DNA of 59,339 nucleotides, taken from NCBI GenBank assembly GCA_016929525.1, contig JAFGIP010000021.1:1-59339 (forward strand), in the 5' to 3' direction. Each line of letters opens with the position of its first letter. Position 1 is the stretch's first letter. A program made the translations under genes and the position numbers. The DNA is from Bacteroidales bacterium. Lineage in GTDB: Bacteria; Bacteroidota; Bacteroidia; Bacteroidales; UBA10428. The notes beneath the pieces are model-generated. The model had not been told where the DNA came from. It did no database searches and saw only the letters and a list, made by a program, of their open reading frames with translations. Shown piece after piece: positions 27,979-36,463 of the stretch.

Positions 27979-29109
27979 ATGCGGCAAGTATCAAAAAAGA
28001 TTGATAACAGTTATGTAGTGTGGTTTGAAAGATCAAACCGCTGGATTCAGTTTGAAGAACCGGCATGGTATATTAATAAATTGTATCAGAAGGGGGATAG
28101 TATTGAAATTATAGAGAATAAATTCGCTGAACGATACAGCTTTGAAAAAGATGAGTGTTCGGGTATTGTTAAGGAGATCTGGAATAATATAGACGAAGCC
28201 TTTAATACGAATATTGTATTAGAAGATGATTTAAATGCTGCAGATTTTATAAATAATTCAAATATTGAAAAATTTTCTTTAAAAAGGTATTTAGTTAACG
28301 GTAAAATTATTGAAATTGAATACAGTTCACGGTTAGCTGAGTATTACATTCATCCGCCACTCGCTTATTTGGAAATCCCAAAATTTTCAGGTGTAGCAGA
28401 CAGTAGCTTTCATATAATTGATCAGGGAGAATATAAATTGATATTTCAAAAAGATAATGAAAATACAGGATGGGTTTATAACGATTTTATGAAACTGAAA
28501 AAGCGACTTTTCATAAATATGGCAAACACAATGTATAATAAAACAACGAATAACTGGTTATCCTTTGTTCATGCATCAACGCTTTCAAATGGTGAAAAAG
28601 CTGTACTTCTTTCTTCTCCAAGCGGAAAGGGTAAAAGTACTTTGGCAGCACTTATGCAGACAAGGGGCTTGAAAGTGGTCAGTGATGATTTTGTACCGAT
28701 TGATGTAAAATTAAAACGTGCATTTCCATTTCCTGCTGCAATTTCAATTAAACCTGGGGCATTTTCAATAATAAAACCATACTATAAAAATATAAGTGGT
28801 TTCTATTTTAAAGAGACTGCAGAGGGGATAGTACATTTTATTCCTCCTTCTAAGGATGAAGAATCAGATATGCGCCCCCTGCCTGTAAAAGAAATAATTT
28901 TTATTAATTATGAGCCGGGAGTTGAATGCCGTTTTAATAAACTCTCAATAACTGAATCTTTGAAATTGTTCCATAACCAGGCATGGGTATCGCATGAACC
29001 GGAACATGCGCGAAGATTTATTAACTGGTTTGTTAATTTGCAGTTTTTCAGTTTAACATACGGCAATGTGGGAAAAGGGATGAAAAAAATTTCAGAACTT
29101 TTAAACTAA
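27979..29109 (+). CDS. PqqD-like domain fused to HPr-kinase-like P-loop kinase, cassette copy 2
   Basis: This 376-residue paralogue of the 21960 product is collinear with it throughout. The PqqD-like N-terminus keeps SKKIDNSYVVWFERSNRW and FEEPAWYINKL. The kinase has Walker A PSGKGKST at residues 214-221 and the acidic pair D236-D237 in VVSDDFVPID. The C-terminal NQAWVSHEPEHARRFINWFV and SLTYGNVGKGM are also shared. The ATG at 27979 is used because it aligns with copy 1; a TTG two codons earlier exists. No precursor-like peptide gene precedes it, so it may act on the copy 1 peptide, on a distant one, or on another substrate. Confidence 0.8.
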   Translation: MRQVSKKIDNSYVVWFERSNRWIQFEEPAWYINKLYQKGDSIEIIENKFAERYSFEKDECSGIVKEIWNNIDEAFNTNIVLEDDLNAADFINNSNIEKFSLKRYLVNGKIIEIEYSSRLAEYYIHPPLAYLEIPKFSGVADSSFHIIDQGEYKLIFQKDNENTGWVYNDFMKLKKRLFINMANTMYNKTTNNWLSFVHASTLSNGEKAVLLSSPSGKGKSTLAALMQTRGLKVVSDDFVPIDVKLKRAFPFPAAISIKPGAFSIIKPYYKNISGFYFKETAEGIVHFIPPSKDEESDMRPLPVKEIIFINYEPGVECRFNKLSITESLKLFHNQAWVSHEPEHARRFINWFVNLQFFSLTYGNVGKGMKKISELLN

Positions 29110-29125
29110 GACGGATAGATAAGAA

Positions 29126-30238
29126 ATGAATCGTTTGCAGACATACTATTTTATTGGTAATTTACTATCATCGTCTTTTAACGCAAAACACAAAGAATCA
29201 TTAATTCAGGAATTTAAGTCACCAGATTTCAACTGGTCGTTATTTATAGCATTGGGAAGTAACCATCTGGTTCTGCAAATTATATATTGCAAACTTCTGG
29301 GAAATCAACTTACTGAATATCTCCCAGCGGAGGTGAATTCACATCTTAGAGAGATTTATGATCTGAATCTTGACAGGAATATGGAGATTATTAAACAGAT
29401 TAAAGCTATAAATTTATTACTGAACAGTCATGGTATTGCTCCTTTGTATATGAAAGGAGCAGGTAATATCATCGATAGTTTGTATTCTGATTTGCCAGAG
29501 AGGTTGATGCATGATATTGATATTTTGGTTCCCGGGGAACATTTGGAACCTGTCATTACAGCTCTATTGAATGACGGGTATCGTTCATTTTCGGAAATTA
29601 AACCTGAGAAATTGAAGACAGCTAAACACTATCCGCCGCTTTCTAAAACCGGAAACAAGGTAACACTGGAAGTTCATCGTTTCCCTGTAGGACATCAATA
29701 TACCAAAATTATTAACACTGATGAGATTTGGAAAGAAAGAAAACAAATTGACGACTACGGTACATGTTATGTTATGAGCGACCATCATAAGATCATCCAT
29801 AATTTTGTTCACTCACAACTTATGCACCACGGACATTCATATGCACGCGTTCATTTGCGCGATTTATATGATCTGCTAATGCTTACGTATCGGGAGGATA
29901 TCGGATTGTGTCTAAAGGGTTTAAAAGGTCAACGCAATAAAGCTTTCAGCTATCTGGGCCTGATGCAAAAGGTGTTTCAGAAAGAATCAACTGAAAGAAC
30001 CAAACGGAATTTATTTGTACGATTATATTATTTTCGGTATGAAATCAATTTACGCTCACGAATTTTCAGTTTAATAAATTTCTTAATTGCTATTATGTTT
30101 CGTTCTTACATAATAATTCCGATCCGGTCATTGAAAGATAAAGAACGAAGAAATTCTTTACCTAAAAAGTTATTTGAAAAGAACTGGTATAAAAGACATT
30201 ACAGATCGTTAACACGTATAAGTAAAAATAAAAACTAG
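29126..30238 (+). CDS. Nucleotidyltransferase-fold protein, cassette copy 2
   Basis: This 370-residue paralogue of the 23111 product shares the start MNRLQTYYFIGNLL, the glycine loop in HGIAPLYMKGAGNIID, the metal site RLMHDIDILV, AKHYPPL, VTLEVHR, SDHHKIIHNFVHSQL and the basic tail FEKNWYKRHYRSLTRI. It starts 16 bases after the kinase. Conservation of both catalytic-looking motifs in both copies argues that both enzymes are active. The reaction is unknown. Confidence 0.78.
   Translation: MNRLQTYYFIGNLLSSSFNAKHKESLIQEFKSPDFNWSLFIALGSNHLVLQIIYCKLLGNQLTEYLPAEVNSHLREIYDLNLDRNMEIIKQIKAINLLLNSHGIAPLYMKGAGNIIDSLYSDLPERLMHDIDILVPGEHLEPVITALLNDGYRSFSEIKPEKLKTAKHYPPLSKTGNKVTLEVHRFPVGHQYTKIINTDEIWKERKQIDDYGTCYVMSDHHKIIHNFVHSQLMHHGHSYARVHLRDLYDLLMLTYREDIGLCLKGLKGQRNKAFSYLGLMQKVFQKESTERTKRNLFVRLYYFRYEINLRSRIFSLINFLIAIMFRSYIIIPIRSLKDKERRNSLPKKLFEKNWYKRHYRSLTRISKNKN
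29429..29476 (+). repeat. 48-base exact match to the first nucleotidyltransferase gene (copy 2)
   Basis: Identical to 23414-23461; see that entry. The identity covers the coding sequence of HGIAPLYMKGAGNIID with no synonymous change. Confidence 0.9.
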
Positions 30239-30511
30239 CCGGAGTATACTTAAATGAAAGTAAAACAAATTACACAACATTATTAACTGATTTTTCGTGA
30301 ATATTATTTTTGGTTGATATAAGCCAAATATTCAATACCGTTAATCAATTAAATGAAACTAATACTACTATTTATACGTACGTAGTACACAGAACAGGTG
30401 AAAGATGATCCTGATCACTTAAACAAATTGATATATATCATGTTTTAAATGAAGATGATCACTTGTTTTGGAATAAAAAGGAAGAGAGGATTTGGGTTAA
30501 ATAATTAGGAG
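30239..30511 (+). promoter_or_regulatory. Intergenic region with paired GATCACTT motifs and a palindrome
   Basis: In copy 2 the surface-protein gene is separated from the nucleotidyltransferase by 273 bases, whereas in copy 1 the gap is 25. It contains GATCACTT at 30413-30420 and 30457-30464, each in a larger AAGATGATC context. Between them lies the 12-base palindrome TGATATATATCA (30429-30440). This suggests separate control of the second surface protein. No gene is visible in the gap. Confidence 0.4.
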
Positions 30512-33500
30512 ATGAGATTGAAGAAGATACGATTATTTGGAATAATAGTATTTAGTATACTGTTTTTAAGTTCAGAGTTGTATGCTGACACCAGAACGGC
30601 ATCAAACAATGGTAACTGGAACAATACAGCTACCTGGGGGGGGGAAGCACAACCGACTGCAGATGATGATGTAATCATAAATAGCGGGATTTCAGTTACA
30701 GTTAATGTTGCGAGTGCAGAATGCGCAACACTCACTTTTGCAAGTAACAGCAGTACATCAGTTCTTACAATAAATGGTACCAATTCATTAACGGTGAGCG
30801 GACTTATTTATATGCCACAGCCTACTAGTTCTAACAGGCATTGTAATGTTTGGGTAAATAGCGGTACACTTACCTGCGGGTCTGTACAAATGACCACTAC
30901 CTCTACCACTCGGAGAAATGTTTTCTACATCACAACTGGGACAATGACGATTACAGGAAGCGTAACAGTAGCCGGTACAGGCTGCAGATTTGTTTTTCAG
31001 GATGCAGGTGTACTGAACATCGGAGGAACTACCAGCGGTACTCCCCAGCTTACGAACTATTCAGGATGTGAGGTTAACTATACCGGCGATGTAAATCAGG
31101 ATATTTTTGAAGTAGATTATTATAACCTTGGTTTTTCAGGAACAGGTACAAAGACTTTAAATGATAATGTAGATGTTGATGAATCATTAACCCTGGAAGG
31201 GGGGGTATTAAACAATTCCAGTGGTAATTTAACCATGGCAGGCGGAACAACAATTTACCGTTATCAGGAAGGATCAGTGGTAACTTTCCTTGATTTTGAC
31301 GGTACTGTCGATATTGTCTATACCGGAGCATCAGCAGTAACAACAGGATATGAAATTCCGTTAGAAGATGATGTTGTGAACGACCTGACAGCGAATGCCA
31401 GCGGAGTCACGCAGGGACAACTTACGCTTACTTCGGCTTATCTGCTTACTGAGAATTTCAGCAATATGGCTGGGACATGGACTGGTGACTATGGCGGACA
31501 GATATCGAATAGTGGTCATGAAAATGATGATAATGGCTGGACTGAAGCCCCCAATACATTTATGGAGCACCATGAGGTTGATTCCTTTTCTTTCTGGATA
31601 TGGACATTTTGGTATCAAACCGGAGTTGTAGAAGGCAGATACCTGGGAGGTGATAATTCATCTACTTATTATGAAGCTTCCGTCATACAGAGTATAGATA
31701 ACTTTGGTCTGACGAATGTGGATATCAGTTGGGACCAGACTATTGATGATAAAAACGGATCGACATATCCTTATACACTTAAAGTTCAGATTGGGCCTAC
31801 TTCGGGTGGTCCCTGGACCGATCTGTATTCTGTTTCACCTACATCAGATATAAGTGGTACACAGATTTTAGAAGATTATGAACTAGACGACGGGAAAGAC
31901 TTCTATGTCAGGTTATATGCAACCGGTTATACTTACGGTTTAAATGATTGGTATATTGATAACCTTACTATTTACGGAGAGGCTGACCCTGATCCTGTTC
32001 CAACCACTGTAACCATAAATGGGGATCTGGACTTGTCAGGCGGAACTTATGACATTGCAGGGAATTCATTGGAGCTTAACGGAACTATAACAGCATCAGA
32101 TGATGATATTATCGGAAGCTCCACAAGCGATCTTACCATCGGAGGAACAGGAACTAATCTATCAATTCCGAGGATTTCCGGAGGCTTAAATGATTTGAAA
32201 ATTTCACGACCGAACGGGGCAACATTATCTGAAGGATATACAATCTCGGGAGATATTATTGTTGAAACCGGCTCTTCACTTGATGCAGACAGCTATACAC
32301 ATACAGTCGGAGGAAATATTATTAACAGCGGAACGTTTACCACATCAGGAGATATATCGGTTGGTACCGATCTGTACAGTAGCGGTTCGTTTAATGGTTC
32401 GGGAGCAACGCTTTCTGTACCGGGTGACCTGACCAATACAGGAACGTTTGATGCAACAAGTACTACAATAACGGTTGGAGGTAATTTTACAAACGATGAT
32501 ACATTTGACGCAACCAGTGGCTCAATGACATTTGATGGCTCTTCAACTCAGTCAATCCTCGGATCGGGTACATCTACTACACTAGGTGATGTAATCTTTG
32601 ATAATACCCCGGCGGTTGTTGATTCATTGGAAGGATTATTGACCGTCTCGGGTTCTTTAACTGTTAACGCCACTTCTGCTTTTGAAATATCGTCGGCCAG
32701 TGATGTTACCGTTGTTGGCACTTTCACATATAATTCCGCTACGGATCTGATATTACGTTCCGATACATTGAGTACAGCATCTCTTATTCACAGTACAGCA
32801 GGGATTAGTGGTGAAGTTGAAAGATATATGATAGGAGACCGTTGGCATGTTGTTTCCCAGGCTGTATCCGGACAAAGTATTAATAGTTTTATTACGGATG
32901 TCGATAACAATATTCCGACAAGCGGGGCTAATTACGGTATGATGGAATACTCGGAATCAGATGACGAATGGCAGTTCTTTACAGCAGCAACACCCGGAAA
33001 TCTGACTCCTGGAGAAGGATATCTCCTCAGAAACACAGCGAATGATGTTGTGACCACATATGGAACATTAAATGTTGCTAAGGTGGACATTTCTGTTTCT
33101 CAAGATATGTATGGCTGGGATGCACTTGGCAATCCTTTCCCAAGTTCCATAGGAGTTAGGGAAGATGCAACTACCAGCGATGACTTTCTTACTTATAATG
33201 CTGCTCAGTTCGATCCGAGTTTTGCAGTACTTTATGTTTGGGACGAACCTGCAGTCAGAGAACCGTATCATACATACTGGGTAGTTGTCGGTAACTCGGG
33301 ATTTTCATCGTCTAAAACGGAACTTGATCAGGCATACCTGCAACCGGGCCAGGGATTCCTTGTCAAAGCAAAAGATGGCGGAGGAACAATGACGTTTACA
33401 ACAGATATGAGATCACATGGAGACTCTGATACACATTTTAAAACATCAAGAGAGCCATGGCCGGGTATAATTCTTAAAGTCAGTAACGAAACCAAATCAG

Positions 33501-34174
33501 CATCAACTTCAATCACGTATCATGAAAATATGACGTTAGGCCTTGATATTACCTATGATGCAGGACTGTTTGGAGGAAATCCTAATTTCAGACTTTATTC
33601 ACATCTTGTTGAAGATAACGGAGTGAATTTTATGTTACAGTGCTTACCCGATGATAATGACACTATCATAATTCCTATAGGGTTTGATTATAAAGATGGC
33701 GGAATGGTTACTTTTTCATCAGAATCAATTTTACTTCCCGATAGTTTCAGGGTTATAATTGAGGACAGACTTCTTGGTGTTTTTACAAATCTTGAAGAAC
33801 CATCTTCAGCATATTCAACTACCGTAGAAGAAAATTTTTCGGGAATCGGAAGGTTTTATTTACATACTTATCTGGATTCAAAGGAAACTGAACAACCAGA
33901 GGAGCCTGAAGAACCGGAAGAGCCAGTTGCTGTGAACGATATTAATACTTCATCGATATATATCTATTCCTATGGGAGTGAAATTTTTATCAGGGGAGAA
34001 ATAAACGGTAATACACATGTAAAACTATATGATCTCGCCGGAAGCCTGATCAGAACATACGAACTGACACAAACCGACATTAATATCCTGCCTGCAACAG
34101 GTATAAGAAAAGGAATTTATCTGGTGAAAGTTGAAGGTAAAGGAATAAGCAAAACCGGGAAAATAATACTTTAA
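30512..34174 (+). CDS. Large exported beta-repeat protein with G8-like N-terminus and T9SS-type C-terminus, copy 2
   Basis: This 1220-residue paralogue of the 24246 product starts with a signal peptide (MRLKKIRLFGIIVFSILFLS, cleavage near LYA-DT). The ATG directly follows GGAG at 30508-30511; a TTG two codons on is also possible. The order is G8-like segment (NNGNWNNTATWGG), jelly-roll-like segment with FYVRLYATGYTYG, beta repeats, conserved block (VERYMIGDRWHVVSQ, ALGNPFPSSIG), PEEPEEPEEP linker and T9SS-like end (LYDLAGSLIRTYEL, GIYLVKV). It is longer than copy 1 mainly through extra repeat units (about 32330-32560) and an aromatic-rich insertion near 31570-31620. Surface exposure via T9SS is inferred. 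Confidence 0.8.
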   Translation: MRLKKIRLFGIIVFSILFLSSELYADTRTASNNGNWNNTATWGGEAQPTADDDVIINSGISVTVNVASAECATLTFASNSSTSVLTINGTNSLTVSGLIYMPQPTSSNRHCNVWVNSGTLTCGSVQMTTTSTTRRNVFYITTGTMTITGSVTVAGTGCRFVFQDAGVLNIGGTTSGTPQLTNYSGCEVNYTGDVNQDIFEVDYYNLGFSGTGTKTLNDNVDVDESLTLEGGVLNNSSGNLTMAGGTTIYRYQEGSVVTFLDFDGTVDIVYTGASAVTTGYEIPLEDDVVNDLTANASGVTQGQLTLTSAYLLTENFSNMAGTWTGDYGGQISNSGHENDDNGWTEAPNTFMEHHEVDSFSFWIWTFWYQTGVVEGRYLGGDNSSTYYEASVIQSIDNFGLTNVDISWDQTIDDKNGSTYPYTLKVQIGPTSGGPWTDLYSVSPTSDISGTQILEDYELDDGKDFYVRLYATGYTYGLNDWYIDNLTIYGEADPDPVPTTVTINGDLDLSGGTYDIAGNSLELNGTITASDDDIIGSSTSDLTIGGTGTNLSIPRISGGLNDLKISRPNGATLSEGYTISGDIIVETGSSLDADSYTHTVGGNIINSGTFTTSGDISVGTDLYSSGSFNGSGATLSVPGDLTNTGTFDATSTTITVGGNFTNDDTFDATSGSMTFDGSSTQSILGSGTSTTLGDVIFDNTPAVVDSLEGLLTVSGSLTVNATSAFEISSASDVTVVGTFTYNSATDLILRSDTLSTASLIHSTAGISGEVERYMIGDRWHVVSQAVSGQSINSFITDVDNNIPTSGANYGMMEYSESDDEWQFFTAATPGNLTPGEGYLLRNTANDVVTTYGTLNVAKVDISVSQDMYGWDALGNPFPSSIGVREDATTSDDFLTYNAAQFDPSFAVLYVWDEPAVREPYHTYWVVVGNSGFSSSKTELDQAYLQPGQGFLVKAKDGGGTMTFTTDMRSHGDSDTHFKTSREPWPGIILKVSNETKSASTSITYHENMTLGLDITYDAGLFGGNPNFRLYSHLVEDNGVNFMLQCLPDDNDTIIIPIGFDYKDGGMVTFSSESILLPDSFRVIIEDRLLGVFTNLEEPSSAYSTTVEENFSGIGRFYLHTYLDSKETEQPEEPEEPEEPVAVNDINTSSIYIYSYGSEIFIRGEINGNTHVKLYDLAGSLIRTYELTQTDINILPATGIRKGIYLVKVEGKGISKTGKIIL

Positions 34175-34201
34175 CTATCGAAATAAGAAACATTGATATG
34201 A

Positions 34202-34237
34202 CAAATACCCCGGTTGCTACCGGGGTATTTGCTTTTT
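34202..34237 (+). terminator. Strong rho-independent terminator after cassette copy 2
   Basis: A perfect 12-bp stem pairs CAAATACCCCGG (34202-34213) with CCGGGGTATTTG (34220-34231) around the loop TTGCTA, followed by CTTTTT. It lies 27 bases after the surface-protein stop and ends the cassette pair. Confidence 0.92.
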
Positions 34238-34324
34238 ACGCCGAATAATGATATTTTAGGTATATAGTATTAGCTTTACAGGTAGAAACTCTTTTAATAT
34301 CTTCAAATTTCAGTTGGTATAAAC

Positions 34325-36463
34325 ATGCATCAGCTAACCCAAAAACTTAAATCGGGCAAGATGGAAATTGTAGAAGTGCCTATCCCTCAATTGTTAAAAG
34401 GCCAGGTGCTTGTGAAAAACTATTACTCGGTAATTAGTTCCGGTACCGAGGCGAAAAGGGTTTCCGATGCTCGTAAAGGTTATATCGCCAAAGCACGAAG
34501 CAGGCAGAAGGAAGTAAAGCAAGTAATAGACCTGGTTCGTTCACAGGGAATAAAAAGTGCTTACGGAATTGTGATGAATAAGCTTGAGGCATTGTCTTCA
34601 CTGGGTTATAGTTGTTCCGGTGAAATAATAGCAGTAGCTGATGATGTGAATGAATTTAGCGTTGGAGACAGAGTTGCATGTGGCGGGAATACTGCTGTTC
34701 ATGCTGATTTTGTTGCCGTTCCAAAAAACCTTTGTGTAAAAGTTGATAAAAATATATCCTTACAGGAAGCAGCATTTACAACTATAGCAACTATTGCTCT
34801 GCAGGGGATCAGGCAGGCTGAATTGCAAGTTGGAAGCAATTGTGTTGTAATCGGACTCGGGCTTATTGGAATTATCACAATGAAATTACTGGAAGCTTCA
34901 GGGATAAGGTCTTTCGGTGTTGATATAAATGAGGATACAATTCAGCGTGCTTTTTCCGATTTTAATTTTAATGTGGCGGAAAGAAATAAAAGCGGACTTA
35001 CAGATGAAATAAAAAACTGGTCCGGAATTGATGGTGCCGATGCAATTATCATAACAGCAGCTACCAACAATAATGATCCGGTGAATTTTGCAGGAGAACT
35101 GTGCAGGAAAAAAGGGAAGGTAGTTATTGTTGGAGCAGTGCCCACCGGGTTTGAAAGGAACAATTATTACAAAAAAGAACTCGATCTGCGGATGTCCTGC
35201 TCTTATGGTCCAGGCAGGTATGACCCCGTTTATGAAGAAAAAGGAATTGATTATCCTGCCGGATATGTGCGTTGGACAGAAAAAAGGAATATGCAAACAG
35301 TAGCAGATCTTTTATCGGAAAGAAAACTGAATTTTAAAGATTTAGTTTCACACAATTTTAAACTGGAAGAAGCACCCAAAGCATACGATCTGATTATTGC
35401 CAAAAAAGAACCAGTCTGGGGGGTCACTATAGAATATGAAAAAGAAGTAAGCAGAGAGAAGACTGTTATACTTGATACAAGTTTTCGTCCGAAAACCAAA
35501 CTGAATGTCGGGCTTATCGGAGCAGGTTCATTTGCACAAAATATAATCCTTCCGGTATTGAAAAATAAAGTAAACCTGGTTGGTCTGGCAACGCTGACAG
35601 GTAACAGTGCACTTTACAATGGAAGAAAATATAAATTTTCTTATATAACCACCTCACCGGAAGAGTTATTAAATGATACAGGCATCGATACGGTTTTTAT
35701 TCTAAACAGGCATAACTTCCATGCTGAACATACAATTTCTGCCTTAAAAGCCGGGAAAAACATTTTTGTTGAAAAACCACTTGCCATTACAAGCGATGAA
35801 CTTGATGAAATTGAATTGGTATATAAAAGTATTGAAACTCATAAACCTTTGCTTCTGACAGGATTTAACAGACGTTTTGCTCCGGCGGTGATAGAATGTC
35901 TGAAAAAGTTAAATCCCTCTTTGCCAAAAGCCATCAATATCCGTATTAATGCGGGAAACCTGCCCAAAGAGCACTGGGTAAATGATAAAGAGGCTGGCGG
36001 GGGAAGAATTATAGGAGAAGCATGCCATTTTATTGATCTGGCTTGTTATCTTGCAGGATCAGAAGTAATTTCGGTAAACGCAAATGCTTTACAGGATAGT
36101 TTACACCTTGACAATACATTAAATATTTCACTGAAATTCAGGAATGGGAGCATTGCAGGTATATCGTATTTCTCTAATGGGAACAGGAGAATCCCAAAAG
36201 AAAGTATTGAAGTATTCTGCGGTGAAACAGTTACACTTATTAACGATTTTTCATCGTATGAAATTATCACTTCACGATCAAGGAAAAAATACAAACTTAA
36301 ACATTCCGATAAAGGTCATAATGAAGAAATAAATCAATTCATCGAGGCGATAAAAAAAGGGGAACAATCTCCGGTTCCTTTTAACGAGCTAATACATTCT
36401 ATGAGGATAACATTGTTGGTTTTACAGTCGCTTAAAGAAGAGAGAGTTATTAGAATTAGTTAA
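34325..36463 (+). CDS. Bi-domain oxidoreductase: alcohol-dehydrogenase-like domain plus Gfo/Idh/MocA domain
   Basis: This 712-residue protein begins with an MDR-type fold (residues 1 to about 375): the VISSGTEAKRV segment, GYSCSGEIIAVADDV, VGDRVACGG and the Rossmann loop CVVIGLGLIGIITMKLL. The GHE zinc motif of classical alcohol dehydrogenases is absent. From about residue 390 a Gfo/Idh/MocA domain follows, with LNVGLIGAGSFAQNIILPVL, the EKPL motif and GGGRIIGEACHFIDLACYL. Such two-domain proteins are common in capsule and exopolysaccharide loci beside toroid or heparinase-like genes, and probably act on a sugar or sugar nucleotide. The stop overlaps the next start by one base. Confidence 0.88.
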   Translation: MHQLTQKLKSGKMEIVEVPIPQLLKGQVLVKNYYSVISSGTEAKRVSDARKGYIAKARSRQKEVKQVIDLVRSQGIKSAYGIVMNKLEALSSLGYSCSGEIIAVADDVNEFSVGDRVACGGNTAVHADFVAVPKNLCVKVDKNISLQEAAFTTIATIALQGIRQAELQVGSNCVVIGLGLIGIITMKLLEASGIRSFGVDINEDTIQRAFSDFNFNVAERNKSGLTDEIKNWSGIDGADAIIITAATNNNDPVNFAGELCRKKGKVVIVGAVPTGFERNNYYKKELDLRMSCSYGPGRYDPVYEEKGIDYPAGYVRWTEKRNMQTVADLLSERKLNFKDLVSHNFKLEEAPKAYDLIIAKKEPVWGVTIEYEKEVSREKTVILDTSFRPKTKLNVGLIGAGSFAQNIILPVLKNKVNLVGLATLTGNSALYNGRKYKFSYITTSPEELLNDTGIDTVFILNRHNFHAEHTISALKAGKNIFVEKPLAITSDELDEIELVYKSIETHKPLLLTGFNRRFAPAVIECLKKLNPSLPKAINIRINAGNLPKEHWVNDKEAGGGRIIGEACHFIDLACYLAGSEVISVNANALQDSLHLDNTLNISLKFRNGSIAGISYFSNGNRRIPKESIEVFCGETVTLINDFSSYEIITSRSRKKYKLKHSDKGHNEEINQFIEAIKKGEQSPVPFNELIHSMRITLLVLQSLKEERVIRIS

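Noticed and set aside
34898-35296. A 132-codon minus-strand open frame within the bi-domain oxidoreductase.
   Set aside because: Antisense to a strongly conserved Rossmann region, with no domain match or start context.
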